NCBI GenBank assembly: GCA_030628805.1
Contig: DAOVQG010000212.1
Location: 1 to 8,225, forward strand
From: JAGMDK01 sp023128695
GTDB taxonomy: Bacteria; Planctomycetota; Phycisphaerae; UBA1845; Fen-1342
Length of the DNA stretch: 8,225 nucleotides
Direction: 5' to 3'
The notes under the pieces are model-generated. The model was not told where the DNA came from, did no database searches, and worked only from the letters and a program-made list of their open reading frames with translations. Positions 1 to 6,651 of this stretch are shown one piece after another (the stretch's first letter is position 1; each line of letters opens with the position of its first letter). A program made the translations under genes and the position numbers.

Positions 1-325
1 AAGATGCCGGTGCCACACAAAAATGTAGCGGCCGGCCCCCGTGCCGGCCGATCACCGGCTGGAAACCGGTGCCACACAAAAATGTAGCGGCTGGCCCCCG
101 TGCCGGCCGATCACCGGCTGGAAACCGGTGCCACACAAAAATGTAGCGGCCGGCCCCCGTGCCGGTCGATCACCGGCTGGAAGCCGGTGCCACACAAAAA
201 TGTAGCGGCCGGCCCCCGTGCCGGCCGATCACCGGCTGGAAGCCGGTGCCACACGAAAATGTAGCGGCCGGCCCCCGTGCCGGCCGATCACCGGCTGGAA
301 GCCGGTGCCACACGAAAATGTAGCG
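1..325. repeat. Array of 59-bp composite REP-like (BIME-like) repeats
   Basis: The sequence TGCCACAC recurs at 11, 70, 129, 188, 247 and 306, an exact 59-bp period, giving about five and a half units; the first is cut by the window edge. Each unit holds GTAG followed by a GC-rich hairpin (GGCCGGC, CCCCGT loop, GCCGGCC), then the hairpin ACCGGCT-GGA-AGCCGGT, then GCCACAC and an A-rich linker. The second hairpin is the reverse complement of the REPs left of the transposase at 7474-7528 and has the same orientation as those on its right. A unit is therefore two different REP-like hairpins in opposite orientation, as in bacterial BIMEs. Units differ by a few substitutions (AAACCGGT or AAGCCGGT, CACAC followed by A or G), so this is an older array, not a fresh duplication. 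It carries no credible gene. Confidence 0.93.
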
Positions 326-513
326 GGTGCCCCATCCCGTTCCAAAAGCCTGTTCGGCAGGCACTTAGACGGGTGGGGGACCGACTACACCCGTGCTCCG
401 CAGCACACAAGATTGCACACGTGCACGGTAGTGGAAAGTTGTAGAATTGGAATTGGTGAACACAATGCCCCTGCGCCGGATTTTCACTTACCTTGATTAT
501 GGAGGAGAAACTG
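326..513. other. Intergenic leader upstream of the carboxypeptidase gene
   Basis: This stretch joins the repeat array to the first gene. The last GTAG of the array (320-323) runs into a diverged sequence with a weak hairpin, CGGG/CCCG, and a second small hairpin, GCCTG-TTCGG-CAGGC at 348-362. A further hairpin, GTGCT-CCGC-AGCAC, lies at 393-406. No promoter pair could be placed with confidence, and no small gene with a ribosome binding site was recognised. Confidence 0.5.
501..507 (+). promoter_or_regulatory. Shine-Dalgarno site that fixes the carboxypeptidase start
   Basis: GGAGGAG lies six bases before the ATG at 514. It decides between three in-frame starts: a TTG at 493, an ATG at 499 that sits directly before the site, and the ATG at 514. 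Only the last is correctly spaced, and it begins a clean signal peptide. Confidence 0.85.
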
Positions 514-2805
514 ATGAAGTTACTCACTAGTGTTCTGTGGTTAAGTATCGTTACGATTGCCTTTGCCGGCCCCGCCTTCGCGGATAGCGATCCGCCCCGC
601 GCGTCATACGACGGCCACATCGTGGCGCGCTTCAACATCCAAACCGAGGCCGAGCTGCAAGTTCTGCAAAGTATCAGCCCGGATATCTGGAGCGACTATT
701 ACGGCCTCGGCCCCGTCGACGCCCGCATCCCGCCGGAGCTCATCCCAGCCTTGGAGGAAGCGGGGCTCTCTTACCGCGTCATAATTGACGATTTGGGTCC
801 GTTGGTGCGGGCCCAGTACGAGCCTGGGGAGGCCCGCGATACGTGGGACCACTATATGGACCACGACGAGATATTGACCTACATCAACGACCTGGCGGCC
901 TTGCGGCCGGACCTGTGCGATATCTTCAGCATCGGTCAGTCGATCGAGGGACGTGACCTGTGGGTGCTGCACATCACCGGCCCGGGCGACAACAAGCCGG
1001 CGGTTTATTATGAATCGCTGATCCACTGTCGCGAATGGATCACCGCCCCGATCGTGCTCTACCTGGCCGATTACCTGGTCACCGGCTATGACACGGACCC
1101 CTACGTGCAGAGCCTGGTCGATGGTCTGGACTTCTACCTCCTCCCGATCACCAATCCCGACGGGTATGTCTATACCTGGGGTCCCAACCGCATGTGGCGA
1201 AAAAATCGACGCAATAACGGCGACGGCTCCTACGGCGTCGACCTCAACCGCAACTGGGCCTACGGCTGGGGTGGCGGCGGTTCCAGCGGCAACCCCAGCA
1301 GCGACATCTATCGCGGCACCGCCCCGTTCAGCGAGCCGGAAACAACGGCCGTGAGCAATTTCGTCAGCGCCGATCCTAATATCGTCGCCTTCATGGACTA
1401 CCACAGCTATTCGCAACTCATCCTGTGGCCCTTCGGAAACGAATGCGTCGGCGGCCCGCCGGAACCCGACGGAACGATGTACTGGAATATGGGCAACGAC
1501 ATGCAAAGCCTGATCCAGGCGGTACACGGGATGTACTACGAACCCGGCCCCATCTGCGAAACGATCTATCAGGCCAGCGGCGGCTCGGTTGACTGGGCCT
1601 ACGCCGACGCGGGGTGCTTCGCTTTTACCATCGAGCTGCGGGACACCGGGCAGTACGGCTTTCTGCTGCCGCCGGAGCAGATTTTGCCGACCTGCGAAGA
1701 GAACCTGCCGGCCCTGCTGCACCTGACCGATTGGGCCCTAACGCAAATTAAGACCGAGATCAGCTTCCCTAATGGCCTGCCGGAACTGCTCGCCCCGGGA
1801 ACGCCGCAGGTGATTGACGTACAAATAGACGCAATCGGCGAAAGCGTCGTGCCCGGCAGCCCGACGCTCCACTACCGCTACGACGGCGGCGCGTTCCAGA
1901 CTACGCCGCTGACGCCCGTGGGCGGGAACCTGTATCAGGCCACGCTGCCGGCGGCGTACTGCGACGACAACCCCGAGTACTACTTCAGCGTCGCGGGCAC
2001 CACCAGCGGCGTCAACTATGAACCCGCGGGCGCCCCGGCCGAAACATTCACCGCGGCGGTCGGCGAAGTCGTCACCTTTTTTGCGGACAACTTCGACGCC
2101 AATCCCGGCTGGAGCACGCAAGGACAGTGGGCCTTCGGCCAGCCCACCGGCGGCGGCGGCTCCCACGGCGGGCCCGACCCAACCAGCGGGCACACCGGGC
2201 TCTACGTCTACGGGTACAACCTCAACGGCGACTACTCCAACAACATGAACGAGTACCACCTGACCAGCACGCCGCTCGATTGTAGTGGAATCGTGGGCGT
2301 GAAATTGTCGTTCTGGCGTTGGCTGGGCGTGGAGCAGCCGGGCTACGACCACGCTTACGTGCGGGTCAGCAACAACGGCAGCACCTGGCACACCGTCTGG
2401 GAGAACACCGCCGAGGTGACGGATTACGCATGGACCTTCCAGGAATTCGACATCTCGGACTACGCCGACGATCGACCGACCGTCTATCTCCGCTGGACCA
2501 TGGGGTCGACCGACTGGGGCTGGACGTATTGCGGCTGGAATATCGACGACGTTGCCCTGACCGCTTTCGAGTGCACCGCCCCGCCGATCTGCCGCGGCGA
2601 CAGCAACTGCGATGACGGGATCAATTGGCGGGACGTCGACTTCTTCGTCGCGGCGATGAACGACAACGTGTCGGCCTGGGAAACGATGTTCCTCCCGGGC
2701 TCGCCGACGTGCCCGTATGAGAACAACGACGTGAATGATGACGGCACTGTCAATTGGCGCGACATCGACCCGCTCGTCACATTGATGAATACGACCTGTC
2801 CGTAA
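514..2805 (+). CDS. Secreted M14 zinc carboxypeptidase (carboxypeptidase A type) with dockerin-like C-terminus
   Basis: The product has 763 residues and removes C-terminal amino acids from peptides outside the cytoplasm. Residues 1-23 form a signal peptide ending AFA, and about 32-105 resemble the M14 activation propeptide. The catalytic domain spans about 110-410: zinc ligands H171 and E174 (HCRE) and H297 (DYHSYSQ), substrate-binding R229 and N245-R246 (DLNRNW), Y352 (IYQASGGSVDW) and catalytic E374 (TIELRD). The 22-residue spacing from Y352 to E374 equals Y248 to E270 in bovine carboxypeptidase A. V359 occupies the position of Ile255, which suggests hydrophobic C-terminal residues are preferred. 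Residues about 418-515 and 522-688 are beta-rich accessory regions, the second resembling a MAM or jelly-roll fold. Residues 693-763 are two EF-hand-like loops. All key catalytic residues are present. The physiological substrate is not indicated. Confidence 0.93.
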   Translation: MKLLTSVLWLSIVTIAFAGPAFADSDPPRASYDGHIVARFNIQTEAELQVLQSISPDIWSDYYGLGPVDARIPPELIPALEEAGLSYRVIIDDLGPLVRAQYEPGEARDTWDHYMDHDEILTYINDLAALRPDLCDIFSIGQSIEGRDLWVLHITGPGDNKPAVYYESLIHCREWITAPIVLYLADYLVTGYDTDPYVQSLVDGLDFYLLPITNPDGYVYTWGPNRMWRKNRRNNGDGSYGVDLNRNWAYGWGGGGSSGNPSSDIYRGTAPFSEPETTAVSNFVSADPNIVAFMDYHSYSQLILWPFGNECVGGPPEPDGTMYWNMGNDMQSLIQAVHGMYYEPGPICETIYQASGGSVDWAYADAGCFAFTIELRDTGQYGFLLPPEQILPTCEENLPALLHLTDWALTQIKTEISFPNGLPELLAPGTPQVIDVQIDAIGESVVPGSPTLHYRYDGGAFQTTPLTPVGGNLYQATLPAAYCDDNPEYYFSVAGTTSGVNYEPAGAPAETFTAAVGEVVTFFADNFDANPGWSTQGQWAFGQPTGGGGSHGGPDPTSGHTGLYVYGYNLNGDYSNNMNEYHLTSTPLDCSGIVGVKLSFWRWLGVEQPGYDHAYVRVSNNGSTWHTVWENTAEVTDYAWTFQEFDISDYADDRPTVYLRWTMGSTDWGWTYCGWNIDDVALTAFECTAPPICRGDSNCDDGINWRDVDFFVAAMNDNVSAWETMFLPGSPTCPYENNDVNDDGTVNWRDIDPLVTLMNTTCP

Positions 2806-2832
2806 ACACAAAGGTCACCGCGACAGATGTAG

Positions 2833-2885
2833 CGTCAGGCCTCCGAGCCTGACGAAGTGTAGCGTCAGGCCTCTGTCCCGGCCGA
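2833..2885. repeat. GTAG-led hairpin and a chimeric half copy
   Basis: CGTCAGGC (2833-2840) pairs with GCCTGACG (2847-2854) across a six-base loop, directly preceded by GTAG at 2829-2832. Thirty bases on, GTAGCGTCAGGCCTC recurs at 2859-2873, but its right half is CCCGGCCGA, like the right half of the hairpin in the 59-bp array. The hairpin begins 27 bases after the carboxypeptidase stop codon but has no T-tract, so it is better read as a REP-like element than as an intrinsic terminator. Confidence 0.75.
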
Positions 2886-2890
2886 ACCAC

Positions 2891-2932
2891 GAGCCGCGGA
2901 CTTCAGTCCGCGCGGGCTAAAGCCCGCGGCTC
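2891..2932. repeat. 42-bp nested palindrome, copy 1
   Basis: GAGCCGCGG and CCGCGGCTC form the outer arms. Between them sit two smaller hairpins: GCGGACT-TC-AGTCCGC and GCGGGCT-AA-AGCCCGC. The whole could fold as a three-way junction or as two adjacent stem-loops. An exact copy lies in the opposite orientation at 6311-6352. Each copy lies just downstream of a gene for a dockerin-module protein. There is no T-tract. Confidence 0.9.
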
Positions 2933-2955
2933 TTCAGTAAATAATGTAGCACCCG

Positions 2956-3039
2956 GTGTGCCACTGCTCTTGAGCAGTGTTTCTTAGCGGTTTTAGTGCG
3001 CTCGGCGAAGCTTAGCACTGCTCAAGAGCAGTGGCACAC
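2956..3039. repeat. 84-bp inverted-pair palindromic element (MITE- or BIME-like), copy 1
   Basis: The 24-base left arm (2956-2979) and right arm (3016-3039) are perfect reverse complements. Each arm is itself a hairpin, CACTGCTC-TT-GAGCAGTG, next to a GTGTGC end that resembles the GTGTGG flank of the REPs around the transposase. The arms surround a 36-base centre. A second copy lies at 6448-6531. The element encodes nothing and is probably mobilised in trans. Confidence 0.88.
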
Positions 3040-3390
3040 ATTCCGACCCGGGCGGGTGTGAATATTGGCCAGTTACCTGCCAATAATCACGGAGCCTGAA
3101 CGTCTTCTTCAGATAGGCAGGGTTTCTTGTTATACTCAGGCTACGGGAAAAGAGCGCCTCGTGTTCCGTTACACGTGAAATGATGGATAAGCGTAACATA
3201 GTTGGCTAGGTGGTCCCAACACGGTTGATGGTTCGCGGCAACAGCTTGCTGCACTGCTACCGATTGATGGCAACTGAATGTTCAGCGTGAGGGTAGAAGC
3301 AATTCACGCATGATGATTGAAGGGTGAGCGGTTCGTCTTGGAGGGCGAACTACGACTTTGATTTCGGCACGCTTGTAAAGGAGAGTAACA
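3040..3390. other. Intergenic region upstream of the lamin-tail protein gene
   Basis: This 351-base stretch is less GC-rich than the genes and has no recognised coding sequence. It holds a hairpin with TATTGGC (3063-3069) pairing with GCCAATA (3079-3085), a possible sigma-70-like promoter at 3108-3136, and a Shine-Dalgarno site AAAGGAG at 3377-3383. About 240 bases between the candidate promoter and the gene have no recognised content and could be a long 5' leader. Confidence 0.5.
3108..3136 (+). promoter_or_regulatory. Candidate sigma-70-like promoter
   Basis: TTCAGA (3108-3113, four of six matches to TTGACA) is separated by 17 bases from TATACT (3131-3136, five of six matches to TATAAT). 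It lies about 250 bases before the ATG at 3391 and could drive that gene. A match of this quality can occur by chance, and housekeeping promoters in planctomycetes are poorly defined. Confidence 0.3.
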
Positions 3391-6273
3391 ATGAAGGGTC
3401 TTGCAGTCAGTTCACTTTTGACCATGGCTTTAGTGCTAGCGCCTCTGGCGAGCACGGATGCCATGGCCGCTGGTCCGCGGGGTGGTGATGACATTTACAT
3501 TAGCGAATTACTGGTCAACCCGCCGGGCAGCGACGATCTGTGCGAGTTTCTCGAGCTCAAGGGGCCGGCCGATCACAACCTCTGGGATTGCTACTTTATC
3601 GTTATCGAGGGCGACGGCACCGGCGCGGGCACCGTCGATCAGGTCGTCGATCTGAGCGGAAACACCACCGGCTCAAACGGCCTCCTGCTCGTGGCGATCC
3701 AGGATCTGCTCCCCGCCCCCGATCCGGCTACGAGCGTGTATACCTACAACTTCACGCCGGACCTGGAGAACGGCACGAATACGTACATCGTCGGTTTCGG
3801 TGAAGTCCCGGCGGTGGGCGACGACCTGGATAAAGACAATGACTGCGCCCTCGACCCCGGGGCCTTGGACGGATTCACCGTAACGGACGCCGTCAGCTAC
3901 ACCGACGGCGGCGGGGGCGACTGTGAATACGCCGATGACGTCGGCGGCACGGCCCTCGGCATCGTGGGCAGCTACACGCCCGATGCCCTGTATCGCATCT
4001 TTGACTATACGACCGGCCTGCCGCACTCCTGGGCCGGCGGCGACGTGAACAACGATTGCCCCGGGCCTTGGAACTGGGACAAGATGGCGAACTTCGGCTG
4101 GGACGCGGTCGGCGTCACCAATCCGGAGAATCTGACGCTCGATCCGGGCAATTCCAATTACGAGTACGGCGGTCCGCAGCCCACCGGGGCCTGCTGCTTC
4201 CCGGATGGCAGTTGCCAGGAAACGACCGCCGGCACCTGCGGCGGCGTCTACCTGGGCGACGGCACCACCTGCGATCCGAACCCCTGCCCGCAGCCGCCGA
4301 CCGGGGCCTGCTGCCGCGGCATCGTTTGCACCATCGAAACCGAGTTCGCCTGCACCCTAGATGGAGGAGTATACCAGGGCGACGAGACGACCTGCGATCC
4401 GAATCCTTGCCTGGCGGTGACCGGGGCCTGCTGTCTGCCGGACTTCACCTGTTTGGAAGATCAACTCGAGGCTGACTGTCTTGCTCTGAGTGGCACTTGG
4501 CACGAGGGTGCGACCTGTGCCGTTTGCCCGGCCCCGGCCCTGCTGATCACCGAGATCATGTACAACCCCGCCAGCCAGGACGATAACCACTGGGAGTACA
4601 TTGAGGTTCTCAATAATGAGAGCGCCACGGTTGGCCTAACCGGCTATGTCCTCGACGATGACGACGGCGATCCGTACCTCGCGGCCAACATCCTCGGCGG
4701 CAGCATCCCCGCCGGCGGAACCGCCGTGTTCTTCGACGGCGACAACAACACCGTGGCCGCCATGGAAGCGGCTTGGGGCGTGGGCATCAACTTCGTCCCT
4801 GTGACCAATTGGTCCGCTTACAGCAACAGCGGCGACCGCGTCGGCCTGTGGCACAACTTCGCGGCTTATGATGCGATGAACTTCGCCAACGCCGTCCAGG
4901 ACATCAGCTACACCGACGATCCACCCTGGCCGGCGGACGACGGCGTGGCGTCCATCTATCTGCTCAATGTCACGTATGACAACACCGATGGCGCCAACTG
5001 GCATCTGAGCGTCGCCGGGTACGACAACGCCTACGAGAGCAACCCGGCCGGAACCAACCTGGCGATCAACGTCGGCTCACCCGGCCTGCTGCCGAACGAC
5101 ACGCCGCCGGTGGGTGCCTGCTGCGTCGGCACGGTCTGCTCGATCGAATTAGAGGACGTCTGCGAGGCGATCCCCGGCGAGTTCCAGGGCGTCGGGACCA
5201 CCTGCGATCCGAACCCCTGCCTGGCAACCGGCGCCTGTTGTGTCGGGACGGTCTGCTCGGTAATAACTGAAATTGAGTGTGTGACCGCCCATGGCACCTA
5301 CCTCGGCGACGATACCCTCTGTGACCCGAACCCCTGCCACGAACCCGTGGAAGGCTTCTTCCTGACCGAGTTGCTGATCAACGCCCCCGACGGCGGCGAC
5401 GACGGGCGTGAGTTCGTCGAACTCCAGGGGCCGGCCGAGAGCAGCCTCCTGGGATACTGGTTTATCACCATCGAAGGCGACGGCACCGTGGTCGGCACGA
5501 TTGACCAACTGGTAAATCTGGGCACTTACGCCAGCGGCTCGAACGGCCTGCTGCTGATTCGCGACGCGGATACCGTGCTGCTGCCCGCCCCGGCTGCCGA
5601 GACAAATGTGGTGATCTACAACTTCAATCCGGACATTGAGAACGGCAGCAATACCTACGTGTTGGCGGTCGGGACGCCGCTGTTCAACGTCGGTGACGAT
5701 CTCGATGTAGACGATGATTGTGCGCTCGACGCCGGCCTACCCGGGCTGGTGGTTGTTGATGCCGTCAGTTACGCGGATAGCAGCCTGGGTGACTGCGAGT
5801 ACGCCGACGATCTGGGCGGCACCGCGCTGGGACCGTTCATGGACTACACGCCGGACGCGCTGTACCGCGTACTCGATTGCGACGGCACGGCTCCGCACTC
5901 CTGGGCCGGCGGCGACGTGACCGCGACCGCGAACCTGGGACCCTTCTACTGGGAAGAACTGGAGAACTTCGGCTGGGCCGAGGTCGGCGTCAGCGATCCG
6001 CAGAATCGCACCCTGGACCCCGGCAACCTCAACTACCAGTATTGCCCAGTGCTGGTCTGCCGCGGCGACAGCAACTGTGACGACGCGATCAATTGGCGTG
6101 ACATCGACTACTTCGTGGCGGCGATGAACGACAACGTCGCGGCCTGGGAGGCGATGTTCCTGCCGGGCTCGCCGACGTGTCCGTTTGAGAACAACGACGT
6201 GAACGCGGACGGCACCGTCAATTGGCGTGACATCGATCCGTTCGTCGCCGTGATGAATACGACTTGTCCGTAA
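3391..6273 (+). CDS. Secreted multidomain protein: three lamin-tail-like domains, five Cys-rich repeats, dockerin-like C-terminus
   Basis: The product has 960 residues; AAAGGAG lies seven bases before the ATG. A signal peptide (about 1-26, ending AMA) is followed by a lamin-tail-like domain (about 31-258, beginning IYISELLVNP). Three Cys-rich repeats follow (265-303, 304-343, 344-380), with the pattern GACC, one Cys, one Cys, then CDPNPC or a variant. A second lamin-tail-like domain (about 383-570, LLITEIMYNP) is followed by two more Cys repeats (574-612, 613-650) and a third such domain (about 655-885). The first and third domains are clear internal duplicates, both ending HSWAGGDV ... TLDPGN-NY, with Asp-rich possible calcium loops (GDDLDKDNDCALD). 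Residues 890-960 nearly match the carboxypeptidase C-terminus. No catalytic motif is visible. A structural, adhesive or surface role is inferred; the true function is unknown. Confidence 0.88.
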   Translation: MKGLAVSSLLTMALVLAPLASTDAMAAGPRGGDDIYISELLVNPPGSDDLCEFLELKGPADHNLWDCYFIVIEGDGTGAGTVDQVVDLSGNTTGSNGLLLVAIQDLLPAPDPATSVYTYNFTPDLENGTNTYIVGFGEVPAVGDDLDKDNDCALDPGALDGFTVTDAVSYTDGGGGDCEYADDVGGTALGIVGSYTPDALYRIFDYTTGLPHSWAGGDVNNDCPGPWNWDKMANFGWDAVGVTNPENLTLDPGNSNYEYGGPQPTGACCFPDGSCQETTAGTCGGVYLGDGTTCDPNPCPQPPTGACCRGIVCTIETEFACTLDGGVYQGDETTCDPNPCLAVTGACCLPDFTCLEDQLEADCLALSGTWHEGATCAVCPAPALLITEIMYNPASQDDNHWEYIEVLNNESATVGLTGYVLDDDDGDPYLAANILGGSIPAGGTAVFFDGDNNTVAAMEAAWGVGINFVPVTNWSAYSNSGDRVGLWHNFAAYDAMNFANAVQDISYTDDPPWPADDGVASIYLLNVTYDNTDGANWHLSVAGYDNAYESNPAGTNLAINVGSPGLLPNDTPPVGACCVGTVCSIELEDVCEAIPGEFQGVGTTCDPNPCLATGACCVGTVCSVITEIECVTAHGTYLGDDTLCDPNPCHEPVEGFFLTELLINAPDGGDDGREFVELQGPAESSLLGYWFITIEGDGTVVGTIDQLVNLGTYASGSNGLLLIRDADTVLLPAPAAETNVVIYNFNPDIENGSNTYVLAVGTPLFNVGDDLDVDDDCALDAGLPGLVVVDAVSYADSSLGDCEYADDLGGTALGPFMDYTPDALYRVLDCDGTAPHSWAGGDVTATANLGPFYWEELENFGWAEVGVSDPQNRTLDPGNLNYQYCPVLVCRGDSNCDDAINWRDIDYFVAAMNDNVAAWEAMFLPGSPTCPFENNDVNADGTVNWRDIDPFVAVMNTTCP

Positions 6274-6310
6274 AGATCGCAATAACGGTGTGTGATCATG
6301 TGACTATGAA

Positions 6311-6352
6311 GAGCCGCGGGCTTTAGCCCGCGCGGACTGAAGTCCGCGGCTC
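6311..6352. repeat. 42-bp nested palindrome, copy 2 (inverted)
   Basis: This is the exact reverse complement of the element at 2891-2932, including the inner hairpins and loops. It starts 38 bases after the stop codon of the lamin-tail protein gene. It lacks a T-tract on either side, so a terminator role is not shown, although a strong stem here could protect the 3' end of the mRNA. Confidence 0.9.
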
Positions 6353-6357
6353 GTCGT

Positions 6358-6386
6358 TCGGCCGGCACGGGGGCCGGCCGCTACAT
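6358..6386 (-). repeat. Solo inverted half-unit of the 59-bp repeat
   Basis: On the - strand this reads ATGTAGCGGCCGGCC, then CCCGTGCCGGCCGA, identical to the GTAG-led half of units in the array at 1-325. It lacks the second (ACCGGCT) hairpin, so this half can exist, and perhaps move, on its own. Confidence 0.88.
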
Positions 6387-6418
6387 CTAGAAACAAGAAA
6401 CTAGAAACTGGAAACTAG
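6387..6418. repeat. Short AT-rich CTAGAAAC repeat
   Basis: CTAGAAAC-type words recur with small variations over 32 bases, starting and ending with CTAG. A related ACTAA-rich tract lies at 6583-6613. Both sit between palindromic elements upstream of purH. Their function is unknown; they may be replication-slippage repeats. Confidence 0.6.
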
Positions 6419-6422
6419 TGCT

Positions 6423-6443
6423 CCGTCAACCCTCAATTGACGG
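6423..6443. repeat. Small hairpin beside the second 84-bp element
   Basis: CCGTCAA (6423-6429) pairs with TTGACGG (6437-6443) across a seven-base loop. It lies four bases before the 84-bp element, and no equivalent lies beside the first copy. It is not followed by a T-tract. Confidence 0.55.
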
Positions 6444-6447
6444 GCTG

Positions 6448-6531
6448 GGGTGCCACTGCTCTTGAGCAGTGTTTCTTAACGATCTCGGTGCACGCGGTGA
6501 AGCTAAGCACTGCTCAAGAGCAGTGGCACAC
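6448..6531. repeat. 84-bp inverted-pair palindromic element, copy 2
   Basis: It aligns over its full length with 2956-3039. By eye there are about ten mismatches, nine of them in the central 36 bases and one near the left end. The hairpin arms CACTGCTC-TT-GAGCAGTG are unchanged. This marks it as a discrete repeat family with constrained arms and a drifting centre. Confidence 0.88.
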
Positions 6532-6582
6532 ATTGCGATCGATACGCAGCCCATCAAATCAACTGTGGCAGAGCCCTAGTCT

Positions 6583-6613
6583 TACTAACAACTAAAAACT
6601 AATGACTAAGAAC
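6583..6613. repeat. ACTAA-rich tract upstream of purH
   Basis: ACTAA and ACTAAAAACTAATGACTAA words recur over about 30 bases, shortly before the purH ribosome binding site. It is the most AT-rich part of the window and could overlap the purH promoter, but no clear -35/-10 pair was found. It resembles the tract at 6387-6418. Confidence 0.45.
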
Positions 6614-6651
6614 ACCTAATCTTGTATATAGATTGTAGCGAAGGAGCTGTC

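Noticed and set aside
1..325. The tandem array as a CRISPR
   Set aside because: The units are contiguous with no unique spacers, each unit is internally palindromic, and no cas gene is present.
218..496. Small + strand ORF of 92 codons across the array end
   Set aside because: Its first half is translated repeat (HRLEAGA type), with no ribosome binding site and no recognisable domain.
493..513. TTG start at 493 or ATG at 499 for the carboxypeptidase
   Set aside because: The Shine-Dalgarno site lies at 501-507, downstream of both; the ATG at 514 fits it and begins a normal signal peptide.
604..2811. Two long - strand open frames (604-1722 and 1738-2811)
   Set aside because: They lie opposite the carboxypeptidase, whose catalytic residues are all on the + strand. 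Their compositions are rich in A, V, G and R, as expected for the complement of a GC-rich gene.
2891..2932. The 42-bp palindrome as an intrinsic terminator
   Set aside because: No T-tract follows on either strand at either copy. A role in mRNA 3' protection remains possible but is not shown.
2993..3199. 68-codon - strand ORF in the intergenic region
   Set aside because: It runs into the 84-bp palindromic element, shows no recognised motif and has no convincing ribosome binding site.
5737..6282. 181-codon - strand open frame over the end of the lamin-tail protein gene
   Set aside because: It is antisense to the conserved dockerin-like module, and a similar antisense frame lies over the other copy, as expected from shared sequence.
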